Shown: positions 10,550-19,323, numbered from the stretch's first letter. The stretch is 26,151 nucleotides of DNA from Chara braunii (GCA_003427395.1 BFEA01000206.1:25550-51700); one strand, 5' to 3'. Notes: a model not told the origin generated them from the letters alone. Made by a program: numbers and translations.

Positions 10550-11340
10550 CCGGGGGNGGGNGTTAGGGGGNCCAATGTTCTCGATCTGCCGGACCGCCCC
10601 TATTAGGGGCTCCATGCATCAAGGAGACGCTTGTCAAAGGATCCTCTTCCTCGTGGAAGGGGAGTCCGGCGTTCCGGATACGTCGGACCCTCTCCCCCGT
10701 GGCGGGGGGGTCCGACGTTCCCGGTCCGCCGGACCCCGAACTACCCAAAGCGACGGAAGGGAGGGGGGGGGGAGGGTCCGGGCACTCCCATGCCCGGGGA
10801 TGGGTGGTAGGAGGTCTGGCGTTCTGGATCCTCCGGACCCCTGCTGCTACCTTAAGCACCGTGGTGGGGTTCTGGGAACCCCCACATCCGCATCCATGTC
10901 CGAGGGGGGGCCGACGGCCTGGATCCGTTGCACCCTCTTCCCCATGGCAGGGGGTCCGGCGTTTCGGATACGCCGGACCCTCTCCCCCACATCGTTCTTG
11001 AACCGTCGGGCCCTATCCTGCGTGGCGAGGGTCCGGTGTTCCGGATTCGCCAGCCCTCCTCTTCGTCGTGGTGGGGTTCCGGCGTTCCGGATACGCGAGA
11101 CCCTTTGCCTCCTGGTGGGGTCTGGCATTCTGGATCCGTCGAACCATCTGCCTCGTGGCGTGCGGTCTTGCATTCCGGATCCGCCAGACACCCCACTTCG
11201 TAGGATCACATGCTTTCCTTGTGGCTGGGAACGGGATGGGGTGAGGCGTTTCTGGAACGTTGAGCCCTCTGCCTGGTACTTTGAGGGAACGGCTCTGGCG
11301 CGTTCCTGCTACATGAGTTGTTCCTCTGTACAACCGGACC
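10550..11340. repeat. GC-rich minisatellite of hairpin-forming units
   Basis: About a dozen diverged units of roughly 45 bp run in tandem from about 10655 to 11330. A typical unit opens GTCCGGCGTTCCGGATACG, continues into the inverted counterpart CGCCGGACC, and ends CTCTCCCCCGTGGCG. Each unit can therefore fold into a hairpin. Unit length varies and some units are distorted. Long apparent open frames on both strands are a by-product of the tandem period and high GC, not evidence of genes. Three N calls at 10557-10571 mark poor assembly at the left boundary. Confidence 0.85.
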
Positions 11341-11390
11341 CTCCTCACATTTTTTTTTGTTTTGGCTTCTTGTGTTATGTCCTCTCATAG

Positions 11391-11943
11391 GCTATTTCTA
11401 TTTATGTTCAAGACTCAATGGAAAATGAAATGGACAGTTGTTACTACGGTTCTCTGCCATTTGCGCACACTCTTCGCACGCCTGTGCCTGATGCTCCAGA
11501 GAACTCCTGTGAGATCCGGTCTCCGGAGATTGTCATCACACCATCGAAACATGGGCACCCTGCACATCGTGGTGATGACATGCCCAAACAACACACACGT
11601 CATTGACGATGCCATCTTCCAATATCAACGTCGTGCAGCGTCTTCGCCTTGACAATATCATCAACGACGTCGTCTGCTTGCCTTCTACTGACGACACAAG
11701 CCCAACGTATGGGTCTCCTGATCCTTCTATTCGGGGGATTTCGCCACTGGCAACTGACATTGACGACCGGTATGTTCTCATGGACATGTTCTCGTCGCCA
11801 TCACGTGAAGGCAATGAAAGAGAGGGGGTGAAGGAGTCGCCATCACCTGAAGGCAATGAAGGGGGGGGGGTTAAGGTTGCTCGTTCGTCGAACGTCGACT
11901 TGTCAGTCGGAGAAGACATCGCAATATCTGCCTTGTTTATGTT
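11391..11943 (+). other. Low-complexity coding-like region upstream of the transposase relic
   Basis: Open frames in this interval encode hydrophilic, proline- and serine-rich sequence with no domain I recognise. A diverged 42-bp tandem duplication at about 11797-11880 encodes two copies of an SPSxEGNExxGVK motif. This may be the N-terminal part of the transposase gene downstream or unrelated filler. The evidence does not decide. Confidence 0.35.
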
Positions 11944-13690
11944 GTGCTGTGCAGAAGGAAAAAAAAAAATATGTACAAACTCAGGAAAAGAAGTGTTTCG
12001 ACATTCACCTCTACTTTCAAACGTAGATGTAGTGTAGACGAGTGTGAGGCCGTCCTCCACAAAATATGTTGCAAGACATATCAATGTTTTTCTAAACTGA
12101 GAGTAGAGGATGTGATGAAATTTAGACATGATTACCGAAATTTACCGCATTCTCAAAGGGAAGGATAGACGGAAGTGGTGGATAGCGAACTCCATAACTT
12201 TATTTCGTTAGTTGAGCGTAAGCCGACAATCAAACCGATAGTGCAGTTGCACCTTGTCTGCGTCACTTCTTTGTGTCTCATACTAGGCGTCGGCCGGAAC
12301 ACGTTCAGAAGATACCGCGATGACCTCAACGACGAAATAGTTGATGCTCTTTACGACCATGACGGGCGTCCGCGGACAACGACCACCTACGCCATTACAT
12401 GGTCGGCATTCGAGGACATAATCTTGAACGAGTCTGATCCCATGCCAGATCAGACTGAGACATGCCCGAACTTCGAAATAAGAAATCGCATTCAGCTTCC
12501 GTTGGTGTACACCACAAAGAAAGACGTCTTCCACAACATTCGTAGACGACTCTCCAAGCTTGGTGTCGACTGCTCGTCGTACCAGGTCTTCTGCAAGATC
12601 TGGAGGGACTTCTTCTGACACGTTCGCGTGGCAAGGGTGACCGACCAAGCGAGATGCAACGAGTGCATTAAGAATAGCATCCTCATAGAGGGTGCTCTGC
12701 CCGAGCTGAGACGGACACTTGTTGCAAAACAGAAAAGACACATTGCATTACATTCTGCACACCAAAAACTATACAACGTGTGGTCCGTCGAGTCGGAACA
12801 CAAAAACCGAATAGTCTGTGTATCATCATCGATTGTATGGATCAAGCAAAAACAACGATTCCCCATGCATCAAGGAGACGCTTGTCAAAAGAAATGTTGA
12901 ATAACACGATGATGAAAACAAATATCACTGGGATAATTGCGCACGGTGGGACACCATCGCTCTTTGTCCACACATGGTTCTCGTACTTGTCGCACGACTC
13001 AAACTCAGTTCTCACCTCCATCGCCAAAGTGTTGAAAAATGTCCAATCACGAGAAGGGGCGCTCCTACCGAACTTGAAGTTGCAGGTACAGGTAGACAAC
13101 TGTGGGGGACAAAACAAAAACAAGTATATGTTCGCCTCCATGGCCATGCTTGTCAAATTTCATATATTCGAGGTCGTTGAAATGAGGTTCATCATAGTGG
13201 GTCACACACACACGGACATAGACGTGAAGTTCATCTTATTTGCAAAAAAACTGAGCGGTTGCGATGCCTACACCATGGGCGAGCTTCTCGATGTCCTCAA
13301 AGCGTCATGCGAAGAGGAAGTCGATTGCACGTTGCTCACTGAACTTGCTGACTAGAAAACCGTCATAGACCCCTACATCGATCACAACATCAAAAGTTAT
13401 GTCACGCCGCACCTCGTTTGATTTTACATGGATGGGGACAACCTCGCCATGCTATATAAAGAGTTCCGCACCAATAAAAAGTAGGAGTTAGAAACTGACC
13501 CTGTGTATTGGTTTAAAAAAGGTGCACACAACGGGTGGGCAGGGCCTCAATAGGGTTTCCAACCTTATTTTGAGTCACCTAACCCGCAAGTAGGCAATTT
13601 CGTTAACGGAATAATAGGGGTGCATGTTCTTCATAAATCGTGGGAAAATTCATGAATCCAGTGGGAGACGCAAAACAAACACACAATGGC
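11944..13690 (+). pseudogene. DUF7869-like transposase-type protein, broken
   Basis: One frame runs 11944 to about 12815 through a TAG (12166) and a TGA (12616), then a frameshift leads into a second frame to about 13690. In order it shows a region with paired cysteines, a VGRNTFRRYRDD block, GRPRTTTTYA, QLPLVYTTKKDVFHNI, and a CxxC segment (QARCNECIKN) followed by histidines. It then has IIIDCMDQAKTTIPH, ITGIIAHGG, VDNCGGQNKNKYMF and IIVGHTHTDIDVKF. The last four are hallmarks of a widespread uncharacterised family with a presumed RNase H-like fold (I recall it as DUF7869). The aspartates in DCMD, DNC and HTDID are candidate catalytic residues. Further stops at 13353, 13419, 13482, 13551 and 13653 make it a pseudogene. 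Confidence 0.82.
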
Positions 13691-14194
13691 GATGAAATGT
13701 AGACCCTTGAGCTACTGGACCGCCATCTCAAGAAGTTCGAAAAAAAATTGCAAGAGGAGAGCGATACGGTGCCCCGTGAAGGTGCCTTCTGGCCAGCATG
13801 AATGCTTCAAGTTGATAAATAATATCTCCCATCGGTTGTCCTGCATGTTCTCGGCTCGTCAACGAGGAAACCTTATTTCATCGGTTACAAGAGAGACGTT
13901 CATAAATCGGAGTTCAAGCTGCAGGAGTCCATCGGCGCACCCGACGAGTATGTTGCAAAAGGTTGCATATTCGGGACCGGACGCGTTATGGAGCGGGATG
14001 GTAATCACATCCGTGTCAAGTACTGGACACCTTGCGGAAGGGAGCGCGACTTAACGAAGTTGTATGCAGACGCATGAGCAAAGTCATGGAAGGTCGGAAA
14101 TGAATCTGACGACAACTGGCAAGACCTCAACATCGTTGTGTGGACATGGGTCAACAATAAACGCTCTAAGACAGGTATGCGGATTCCTAAGTGA
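13686..14194 (+). pseudogene. Downstream coding relic of the transposase gene, function unknown
   Basis: After another frame change the sequence encodes TLELLDRHLKKFEKKLQEES. From about 13850 to 14077 a long clean stretch contains FIGYKRDVHKSEFKLQES, GCIFGTGRVMERDG and IRVKYWTPCGRERDLTKLY. The same frame continues past a TGA (14075) as SWKVGNESDDNWQDLNIVV. It is basic and tryptophan-containing, and it could be the C-terminal domain of the preceding protein. I do not recognise the domain. Confidence 0.45.
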
Positions 14195-14411
14195 GAGGTT
14201 TTCAATGCACAGTTGTTGTTGACCGTCTCTGACAAGATGTCTGCATCAACACAAGATATGGCATCTACTTTAGACACATCTGTGTAGACGTGATGAGGGA
14301 AGGAGTAGGATCATCTGTTTAATACGAACAACGTAAAACAGATCGCTAATTGCTCGATTGGATTGCATTTTTTTCCTTTTTTCGTTGTGTTTATAGTGTC
14401 TGCATTGTCAG

Positions 14412-14536
14412 AGGGGAAGCGTAATGAGAAATGGGGGACGCCGGTGAAATGGGAGAACCCTTCTATCATGGAAAAGAAGAATGTAAATGAAGGTTGTCGG
14501 TGTGGAGGCAATCGATTGGTCGACATTGGAGCCCTC
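14412..14536 (+). pseudogene. Candidate exon with EKWGTPVKW motif
   Basis: A frame open from 14363 encodes EKWGTPVKWENPSIMEKKN. A pyrimidine-rich stretch ending TTTATAG at about 14396, or GTCAG at 14411, could be its splice acceptor. A very similar peptide, EKWGTPIKWADMTSE, is encoded at 15628-15672, suggesting a duplicated exon. In a second frame an ATG at 14487 opens a short segment that would run on into the exon at 14919 if the foldback at 14537-14914 were absent. Product unknown. Confidence 0.35.
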
Positions 14537-14918
14537 AACAGCCATTTCGTCAAAACGGACATATTATATTTTTTGAACGAAATCAAAACTGATTTTTTTT
14601 GCCAAAATCCGGTCGGAATTTTTTGCTCCTGGGGGTCCGGCGTTCCCAAAACCCCGGACCCCCTACATGTATCTGGTCTATGGTTGAGACCAGATACAAT
14701 TTTTTTATTTTTTTATTTTTTTATTATTATTTTTTTTTTATTTATTTTTTTTTTAATTTGGTTTCAACCATAGACCAGATACATGTAGGGGGTCCGGCGT
14801 TTTGGGAAAGCCGGACCCCCAGGAGCAAAAAATTCCGACCGGATTTTGGCAAAAAAAATCAGTTTTGATTTCGTTCAAAAAATATAATATGTCCGTTTTG
14901 ACGAAATGGTTGTTCCTC
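14533..14918. mobile_element. 378-bp foldback element with CCTC target duplication
   Basis: The element spans 14537-14914. CCTC at 14533-14536 and 14915-14918 flanks it directly. The arms, about 150-160 bp each, are near-perfect inverted copies starting AACAGCCATTTCGTC and ending GACGAAATGGTTGTT. An AT-only T-rich loop lies at about 14701-14756. Inside each arm is a smaller hairpin, GGGGGTCCGGCGTT to CCGGACCCCC, and an ATGTATCTGGTC / GACCAGATACAT pair. It has no coding capacity. The high arm identity implies recent insertion or strong conversion between arms. Confidence 0.88.
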
Positions 14919-15420
14919 GATGGAGTTGTGGTACGACGAGGAGCGCCTACAAATTTACAACCTCGCCAAGACGGTTGGGCCTGACGCAAACAATGAAAGG
15001 CAAGGCAGTGACAAATGGACCAAAGCGTTTTACGAGTTGGGGTTTGTTCACATGCGTGGGGAGAATGGGCGTAACGAATCAGTGACATGCGTGGCGTTTT
15101 GTTCAAAGGGTGGTCTGACACGATGCGCGACACGGATTGAACGAACGAAGGTGTCGTTGATGGAGCAAAACACCAACATGCAAAGGGCGACGTTGAAGTA
15201 TGTCAAACATCTATGCAATGAAATAAGAGACACAATGTTGCTCTTCATCAACGAAAGATCGAGGATCGTCATTCACATGGCGACGACTTTAATCACATGC
15301 CACAACGAAGACGAAAAAAAACAGAAACTGAAAAAAACTATCACAATAACAACGTTCAATATTGTCGATCATATTCGACAGCACGAAAGTGGCAAACGGA
15401 ACAACTGCAGTCTGTCTTGC
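14915..15420 (+). CDS. Candidate exon of an unknown protein, ending at a splice donor
   Basis: An open frame encodes MELWYDEERLQIYNLAKTVG, then DKWTKAFYELGFVHMRG, TLKYVKHLCNEIRDTMLLFI and KTITITTFNIVDHIRQHESG. It is hydrophilic and rich in charged residues with no domain I recognise. The coding frame ends cleanly at a strong donor, GC|GTAAGT, at 15421, in phase 0. On the left it is interrupted by the foldback element. In an empty site it would join the short frame starting at 14487. It may be part of the DUF7869-type transposon or of a host gene it landed in. Confidence 0.4.
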
Positions 15421-15590
15421 GTAAGTGTCCACATTAACTGGCGTTCCACAACCACACTAAGCACTCTCTAATGACCCGCATATGCATGCGGGGAATAACA
15501 ATGACTCTCTGAACTTATGCAAGCGGTGCGTTCTGTTCCATACTTCATCCCTAATTATGATATTTATGTTTTTGTTTTTTCCCCATACAG
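15421..15590 (+). other. Candidate spliceosomal intron
   Basis: The segment starts GTAAGT and ends in a pyrimidine-rich tract with CCCCATACAG. CTAAT at 15551-15555 is a plausible branch point, 36 bp before the end. Length is 170 bp. The upstream exon is open to its last codon, and downstream sequence stays open for 45 codons in phase 0 (15591-15725). A different downstream frame carries the EKWGTPIKW exon, so an alternative acceptor near 15627 (ending GATAG) is also possible. Confidence 0.5.
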
Positions 15591-15627
15591 TATGGACCCA
15601 GAATGAATGCTAAGGCAGCGACGATAG

Positions 15628-15789
15628 GAGAAGTGGGGAACGCCGATAAAATGGGCGGACATGACATCCGAGCGACTAAAAAGGCATTGCAACGCCATCA
15701 AACTCATCACATGGGATTTTGCCTATGACGAACTGTCACTGAACTTATATCCTGACAGTGTAAGAAGAAAAAAATACAATCTTCTGAAG
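15628..15789 (+). CDS. Candidate exon with EKWGTPIKW motif
   Basis: This encodes EKWGTPIKWADMTSERLKRH, then LITWDFAYDELSLNLYPD and RRKKYNLLK, and ends at AAG|GTATGC, a plausible splice donor. It resembles the exon at about 14426 at its start. It is followed directly by coding-like sequence and then the (CA)n tract. Function unknown. Confidence 0.35.
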
Positions 15790-15892
15790 GTATGCGACCA
15801 CAACAGTACTTACAAGAACGAAGGGATCGCAACGTACAAACAAATGTTATACGGTTACGAGCTTGTGTCTGTCAGGGTGACATACAAATGCA

Positions 15893-15895
<3 letters not shown>

Positions 15896-15948
<53 letters not shown>

Positions 15949-16133
15949 NNNNNNNNNNNNNNNNNNNNNNNNNNNNNNNNNNNNNNNNNNNNNNNNNNNN
16001 NNNNNNNNNNNNNNNNNNNNNNNNNNNNNNNNNNNNNNNNNNNNNNNNNNNNNNNNNNNNNNNNNNNNNNNNNNNNNNNNNNNNNNNNNNNNNNNNNNNN
16101 NNNNNNNNNNNNNNNNNNNNNNNNNNNNNNNNN

Positions 16134-16169
<36 letters not shown>
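15896..16169. repeat. (CA)n microsatellite with internal assembly gap
   Basis: CA repeats at 15896-15948 and 16134-16169 flank 185 N calls (15949-16133). The true repeat length is unknown. Frames translating across it as HTHT or VCVC repeats are artefacts. Confidence 0.97.
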
Positions 16170-16170
<1 letters not shown>

Positions 16171-16200
16171 TCACAATATCACAAGTTCGTGCTTGCCATA

Positions 16201-16620
16201 CCCGCACCTTCGATCGGTGGGCACCAACCAACCCACCCGAAACTTCAGCGGTCTGCCCGCACCCTCGATTGAAGGCCGCCAACCAACCCACCCGAAACTT
16301 TGGCGGGCTTATTTCCAAGTGCCATTCACACCCACCCGCCCACCCCTCCGGGAAAAAAACCGCAGCCGCCAAAAACGAAAATTGAAAAACACCATTTCTA
16401 CCACCGTCTACCAGACTTGAACATCACACTACGAAACGGAAAAAAAAAAAAAAAAAAAAAAAAGGAAAAACAGCACTTCGATTACCCCCCCAAACCCCCC
16501 CCCCACACAAAAAAACCCCCCCCCCCCCCCCCCCCCCCCGAAAAACAGCACTTCGACCGCCGCCCGCCGGACTCGAACTTCGCACTACGAAACAAAACAA
16601 AAAAAAAAAAAAACAGCTGT
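16201..16620. repeat. Short tandem duplications with A and C homopolymers
   Basis: A 55-bp unit occurs twice (16201-16255 and 16256-16309), both copies containing CCAACCAACCCACCCGAAAC. Further on, GAAAAACAGCACTTCGA or a close variant occurs at about 16384, 16464 and 16540. An ACTACGAAAC block follows the first and last of these. A 23-bp A tract and long C tracts separate the copies. The homopolymers are likely length-unstable or misassembled. Confidence 0.65.
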
Positions 16621-16640
16621 AAACAAGAAACCACGCCGGG

Positions 16641-17053
16641 CCCACGGTGCGCCGGGCCCGCGCGGGAAAAAGGTCTTCGCAGGACGCTTCACGCGAGTAT
16701 AGAGATTATACATACATTGTTTGTTATTTTCAACAACCCTCTATCCTAGAACTCCAAACCAAAGATAAATATCTTTTTTCATCCTCATCTTCTGCACGAT
16801 CTCCACTACAATGGCTGTGCTCCACAACTTCAGTACTAATATCCTGAACGACATCATTGCGGTCATTTAAACGACGTCATGAATCTTTCCGATGTCATTG
16901 TTTGAGTTTCAGAATGTGCAAGGTTAGCAGGGGGTTGAAACTGTGGCCGTTTTTTTGAATGGCATGAATGCAGATTTAGCAGCGGCTTTTTTTGCCCTCA
17001 GCCGTTTTGCGATTTTGTGATTTTGAGGGCCTAGTGTGAGTGTACTCTAAAGC
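16641..17053. other. No gene seen
   Basis: Mixed sequence with a GC palindrome (GGGCCCGCGCGGG region, about 16654-16666). No recognisable protein or RNA. Confidence 0.5.
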
Positions 17054-17405
17054 TGCAGAAATACCGTTTTGGGAAGGTGTCTGCGCAGATTTACCCCGGT
17101 AGGTACCTCCTTTTGCAACAGAAGCCCCGTCGGCCTGGGGCCAAGTCCCACTGGCAGCATCGAGCTACCTCAACGCCTGAATCTGGACGCTTTTGCGGAG
17201 ATGTGCAGAAATGGTGTTAAGTTTCCTGAACTGCACGTCTCCACAAACACGTCCAGATTCAGGCGTTGAGGTAGCTCAACGTTGCTAGTGGGACTTGGGC
17301 CCTTGACTGAGAGGCAACGGCTCCAAGGCTCACGGGTCCTCTGTTGCAAAAGGAGGTACCACGCGGTAGATTGGCCGCTGAAACGTCACGGACTGGTATT
17401 TCTGC
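17054..17405. mobile_element. Foldback element, family with AAGTCCCACTRGC arms, copy 1
   Basis: This is a long imperfect inverted repeat. The outer pair is GCAGAAATACC / GGTATTTCTGC. Next in is GGTACCTCCTTTTGCAACAG at about 17102 with its complement at 17340-17359. The inner arms (17137-17302) read CCAAGTCCCACTGGC, then GAGCTACCTCAACGCCTGAA and TCTGGACG, with the right arm as their complement. A related element lies at 18918-19085. I could not fix a convincing TSD. It abuts the 3-bp-TSD MITE fragment at 17409. Confidence 0.7.
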
Positions 17406-17476
17406 TAAGGGCATCGCCACACCACTCTCGAAATGTGCAAAGTCCACCCTCCATAATTTTGTCGTTTTCACATTTT
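17406..17476. mobile_element. GGGCATCGC MITE, truncated copy
   Basis: It begins after TAA with GGGCATCGCCACACCACTCT and CGAAATGTGCAAAG, the terminus of the MITE family seen at 19327, 22151, 22821 and 23155. The opposite end has decayed to TTTTCACATTTTGCGGTTAA without the GGCCC terminus. Confidence 0.65.
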
Positions 17477-17523
17477 GCGGTTAAGATACGCCACAAAAAA
17501 GGACTGCGCTGCTCGCAAAAAGA

Positions 17524-18043
17524 AACGTGGCTTTTTTTTTTTTTTTTTTTTTNTTTTTTTTTTGGCCTTGAGGTATTATCACCGGACTAACCAGCCCAGG
17601 TAAATTCAATATTGTGCTGACATCGGGGGCTAGGTCCCACTTACACGAATTAAGCGATATTGACCGTAGATAGCAAAGATCAACGGCCAGAATCTCTTGA
17701 TCCGTGCAAGTTGGACCTTGCCCCGGGTGGCCTTTTCAGCCCAGGGTGGCCTTGATTGCCTTCAGGGAACCCCCACTGGGGGACACCGGCCAGAAGACAG
17801 CAGAGGGACCGAGCATCATCTGAGTGGCCAGTCGCTGTGCCTCCCCGATTCCCCCTCCCCCTATGAACATCAGCAGACACTGCTTTTTAATGCCAATTGG
17901 GGGCACCAACGGGCTCTCTCTAGGTGGCGGGCGCCAAGCATGCCCAGGAAGGTACATCAGGCCAATGGGGATCGAACCCGAGACCTCCTGAATGCGACTT
18001 GCGTGCCTTACCAACTGAGCTAGGCCGGTGGATTAACGTGGCT
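17524..18043 (-). mobile_element. tRNA-derived SINE with target duplication
   Basis: On the minus strand the element runs from 18034 to about 17533. Its head is tRNA-like: an A box TAGCTCAGTTGG (plus positions 18011-18022) and a B box GGTTCGATCCC (17968-17978), spaced as in pol III promoters. An unrelated body of about 400 bp follows. The 3' end is an A tail (the T tract at 17532-17563, with one N). A 9-bp direct repeat, AACGTGGCT, lies at 17524-17532 and 18035-18043, as expected of target-primed insertion. The anticodon arm does not fold well, so it is not a functional tRNA gene. Confidence 0.88.
17968..18022 (-). promoter_or_regulatory. RNA polymerase III A and B boxes of the SINE
   Basis: TAGCTCAGTTGG and GGTTCGATCCC match the internal pol III promoter consensus of tRNA genes and lie about 32 bp apart. 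They would drive transcription leftward through the SINE. Confidence 0.8.
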
Positions 18044-18118
18044 GTTTTTTTTTTTTACCTGTCGAATCTGGACAGAACGGCCTTTCAGGCCTTTTTTATT
18101 GTCACTATACTACTATAG

Positions 18119-18341
18119 TACTACGGGGAACCCCGTAGCAGCCACATCCGTGCTCAAGCCTCCAACGAGGGAACATGCGGGGGCTGCACCCACCAGCAGG
18201 TGCGATACCTGCTACAGCAGGTGGGCGATACCGGCCAGGGGTCAGCCGGTAGCATCAGGACCGAGCTTCTGTCACAATACCTCGGCGTCCAAAAAAAATA
18301 AAAAAATAAAAAAAATCAACAACAACAAAAATACCTCGGCG
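18119..18341 (+). repeat. Possible second retroposon and A-rich insertion
   Basis: A GC-rich body (18120-18287) ends AATACCTCGGCG, resembling the SINE's 3' end (AATACCTCAAGGCC before its tail). It is followed by TCC and an A-rich segment with interspersed T and CAACAAC (18288-18329). AATACCTCGGCG is then repeated exactly at 18330-18341. The 12-bp direct repeat around the A-rich stretch looks like a TSD around an almost pure poly(A) insertion. Whether the upstream body is a separate SINE is uncertain. Confidence 0.45.
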
Positions 18342-18917
18342 GACCGGTGACGTTGGTACCACGCGGTTAGTTTGAATTAGTTTGAAAAACCTGTATGTCT
18401 GCAATTTTTTGCCCGTAATGGAAAGAAGGCGCGGAGGAGAAACACGCAAACAGAAGAAAGAAGGAAAGAAACAGGAAGGAAAATTTAAAGGAGAAGTAAA
18501 CGATGCGAAATGAGGAGGTAGAAGAAAACGATGCGAACATGGGTGAGTCAGTTTTTTTCTTCGAATTGATAACGAATTTTGATGAAGGAAACATCATAAC
18601 CAATAGCGTTATCGGTTTGAATTTTTTTTTCCCCCCGGGAAAATCGGTTTGAATTTCGAAACCTGAAAATACGATTTCTTCAAATTACCCCTATTTTTCA
18701 AATCTAGTTTCATCTGGCACCTGCTTCTTCACCTCTTCTCTTTACTTTTGCTGTTCCTTCGCTCTGCTCCTCTTCCTTCTCCTCTCCCTTCTCTTCCACT
18801 TAGAGGCTTCCTTGTTATGGAAAAAAAAAAAAAAAAAAAAAAAAAGGGGTTTTCGACAATTTTGCATGGCCGCAAAGACTTTCTTTCGAAGAATTGCGGC
18901 TCAAAAAATTTTCAACA
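18342..18917. other. Purine- and pyrimidine-rich noncoding sequence
   Basis: This holds an A/G-rich tract (about 18410-18530), a TC-rich tract (18715-18810) and a 26-bp A tract (about 18820-18845). A palindromic motif AACCAATAGCGTTATCGGTT lies at 18598-18617. No gene is seen. Confidence 0.5.
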
Positions 18918-19085
18918 GGGCCGAGGTCCCACTAGCGAAAAGGATAGGATCGAGCTCCTGAATCTGGATGTGTTTTAACTAGAGAGGCAGAAAAGCAGTT
19001 CAATCTCGATTTCCTGCATATCTCCATAAAGTCGTTCAGATTCAGGCATTCGATCCGATCTTCTTTGCTGGTGGGACCACGCCCC
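18918..19085. mobile_element. Foldback element, AAGTCCCACTRGC family, copy 2
   Basis: The left arm reads GGGCCGAGGTCCCACTAGC, then GGATCGAGCTCCTGAATCTG. The right arm is its imperfect complement, CAGATTCAGGCATTCGATCC to GCTGGTGGGACCACGCCCC. At 168 bp it is close to the 166-bp inner part of copy 1 and shares the CTGAATCTGGA and GGAGATRTGCAG blocks. No clear TSD. Confidence 0.65.
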
Positions 19086-19323
19086 AGGTGTCAGAACGGT
19101 ACGCTCGACAGCCGCCCTCCCCCATCCGATTCGTTTCCTTTTTTTTTTTTTTCCATTCGTTTCCTCCCGCCTGCCTGCCTTTCGAAGGAGGGAGGAAATT
19201 CGAAAGTGCCCCACCCACCTGCCTTTCGAGATTCGAGAATTGCGGTTTAAACTGTCGACGGCCGACTTTCGATTTTTTTTTCTGACGGCTGTCGAAATTC
19301 AAACAGCCTGTGCGGCGAGCCTC
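19086..19323. other. Noncoding sequence with repeated CTTTCGA motifs
   Basis: CTGCCTTTCGA occurs twice (about 19176 and 19220). The end, TGTGCGGCGAGCCTC, resembles a decayed MITE terminus just before the copy at 19327. No gene is seen. Confidence 0.4.

Noticed and set aside
10563-11390. Long overlapping open frames on both strands in the GC-rich array
   Set aside because: They arise from a tandem unit near 45 bp with few stops. Products are repetitive (for example RIRNAGPP-like), and the plus-strand frame merely runs on from the integrase remnant.
15847-16385. Open frames with HTHT, VCVC and X runs
   Set aside because: They are translations of the (CA)n microsatellite and the N gap.
17966-18034. 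A genuine tRNA gene on the minus strand
   Set aside because: A and B boxes are present but the anticodon stem does not pair well. The sequence runs into a body with a poly(A) tail and TSD, so it is a SINE head.
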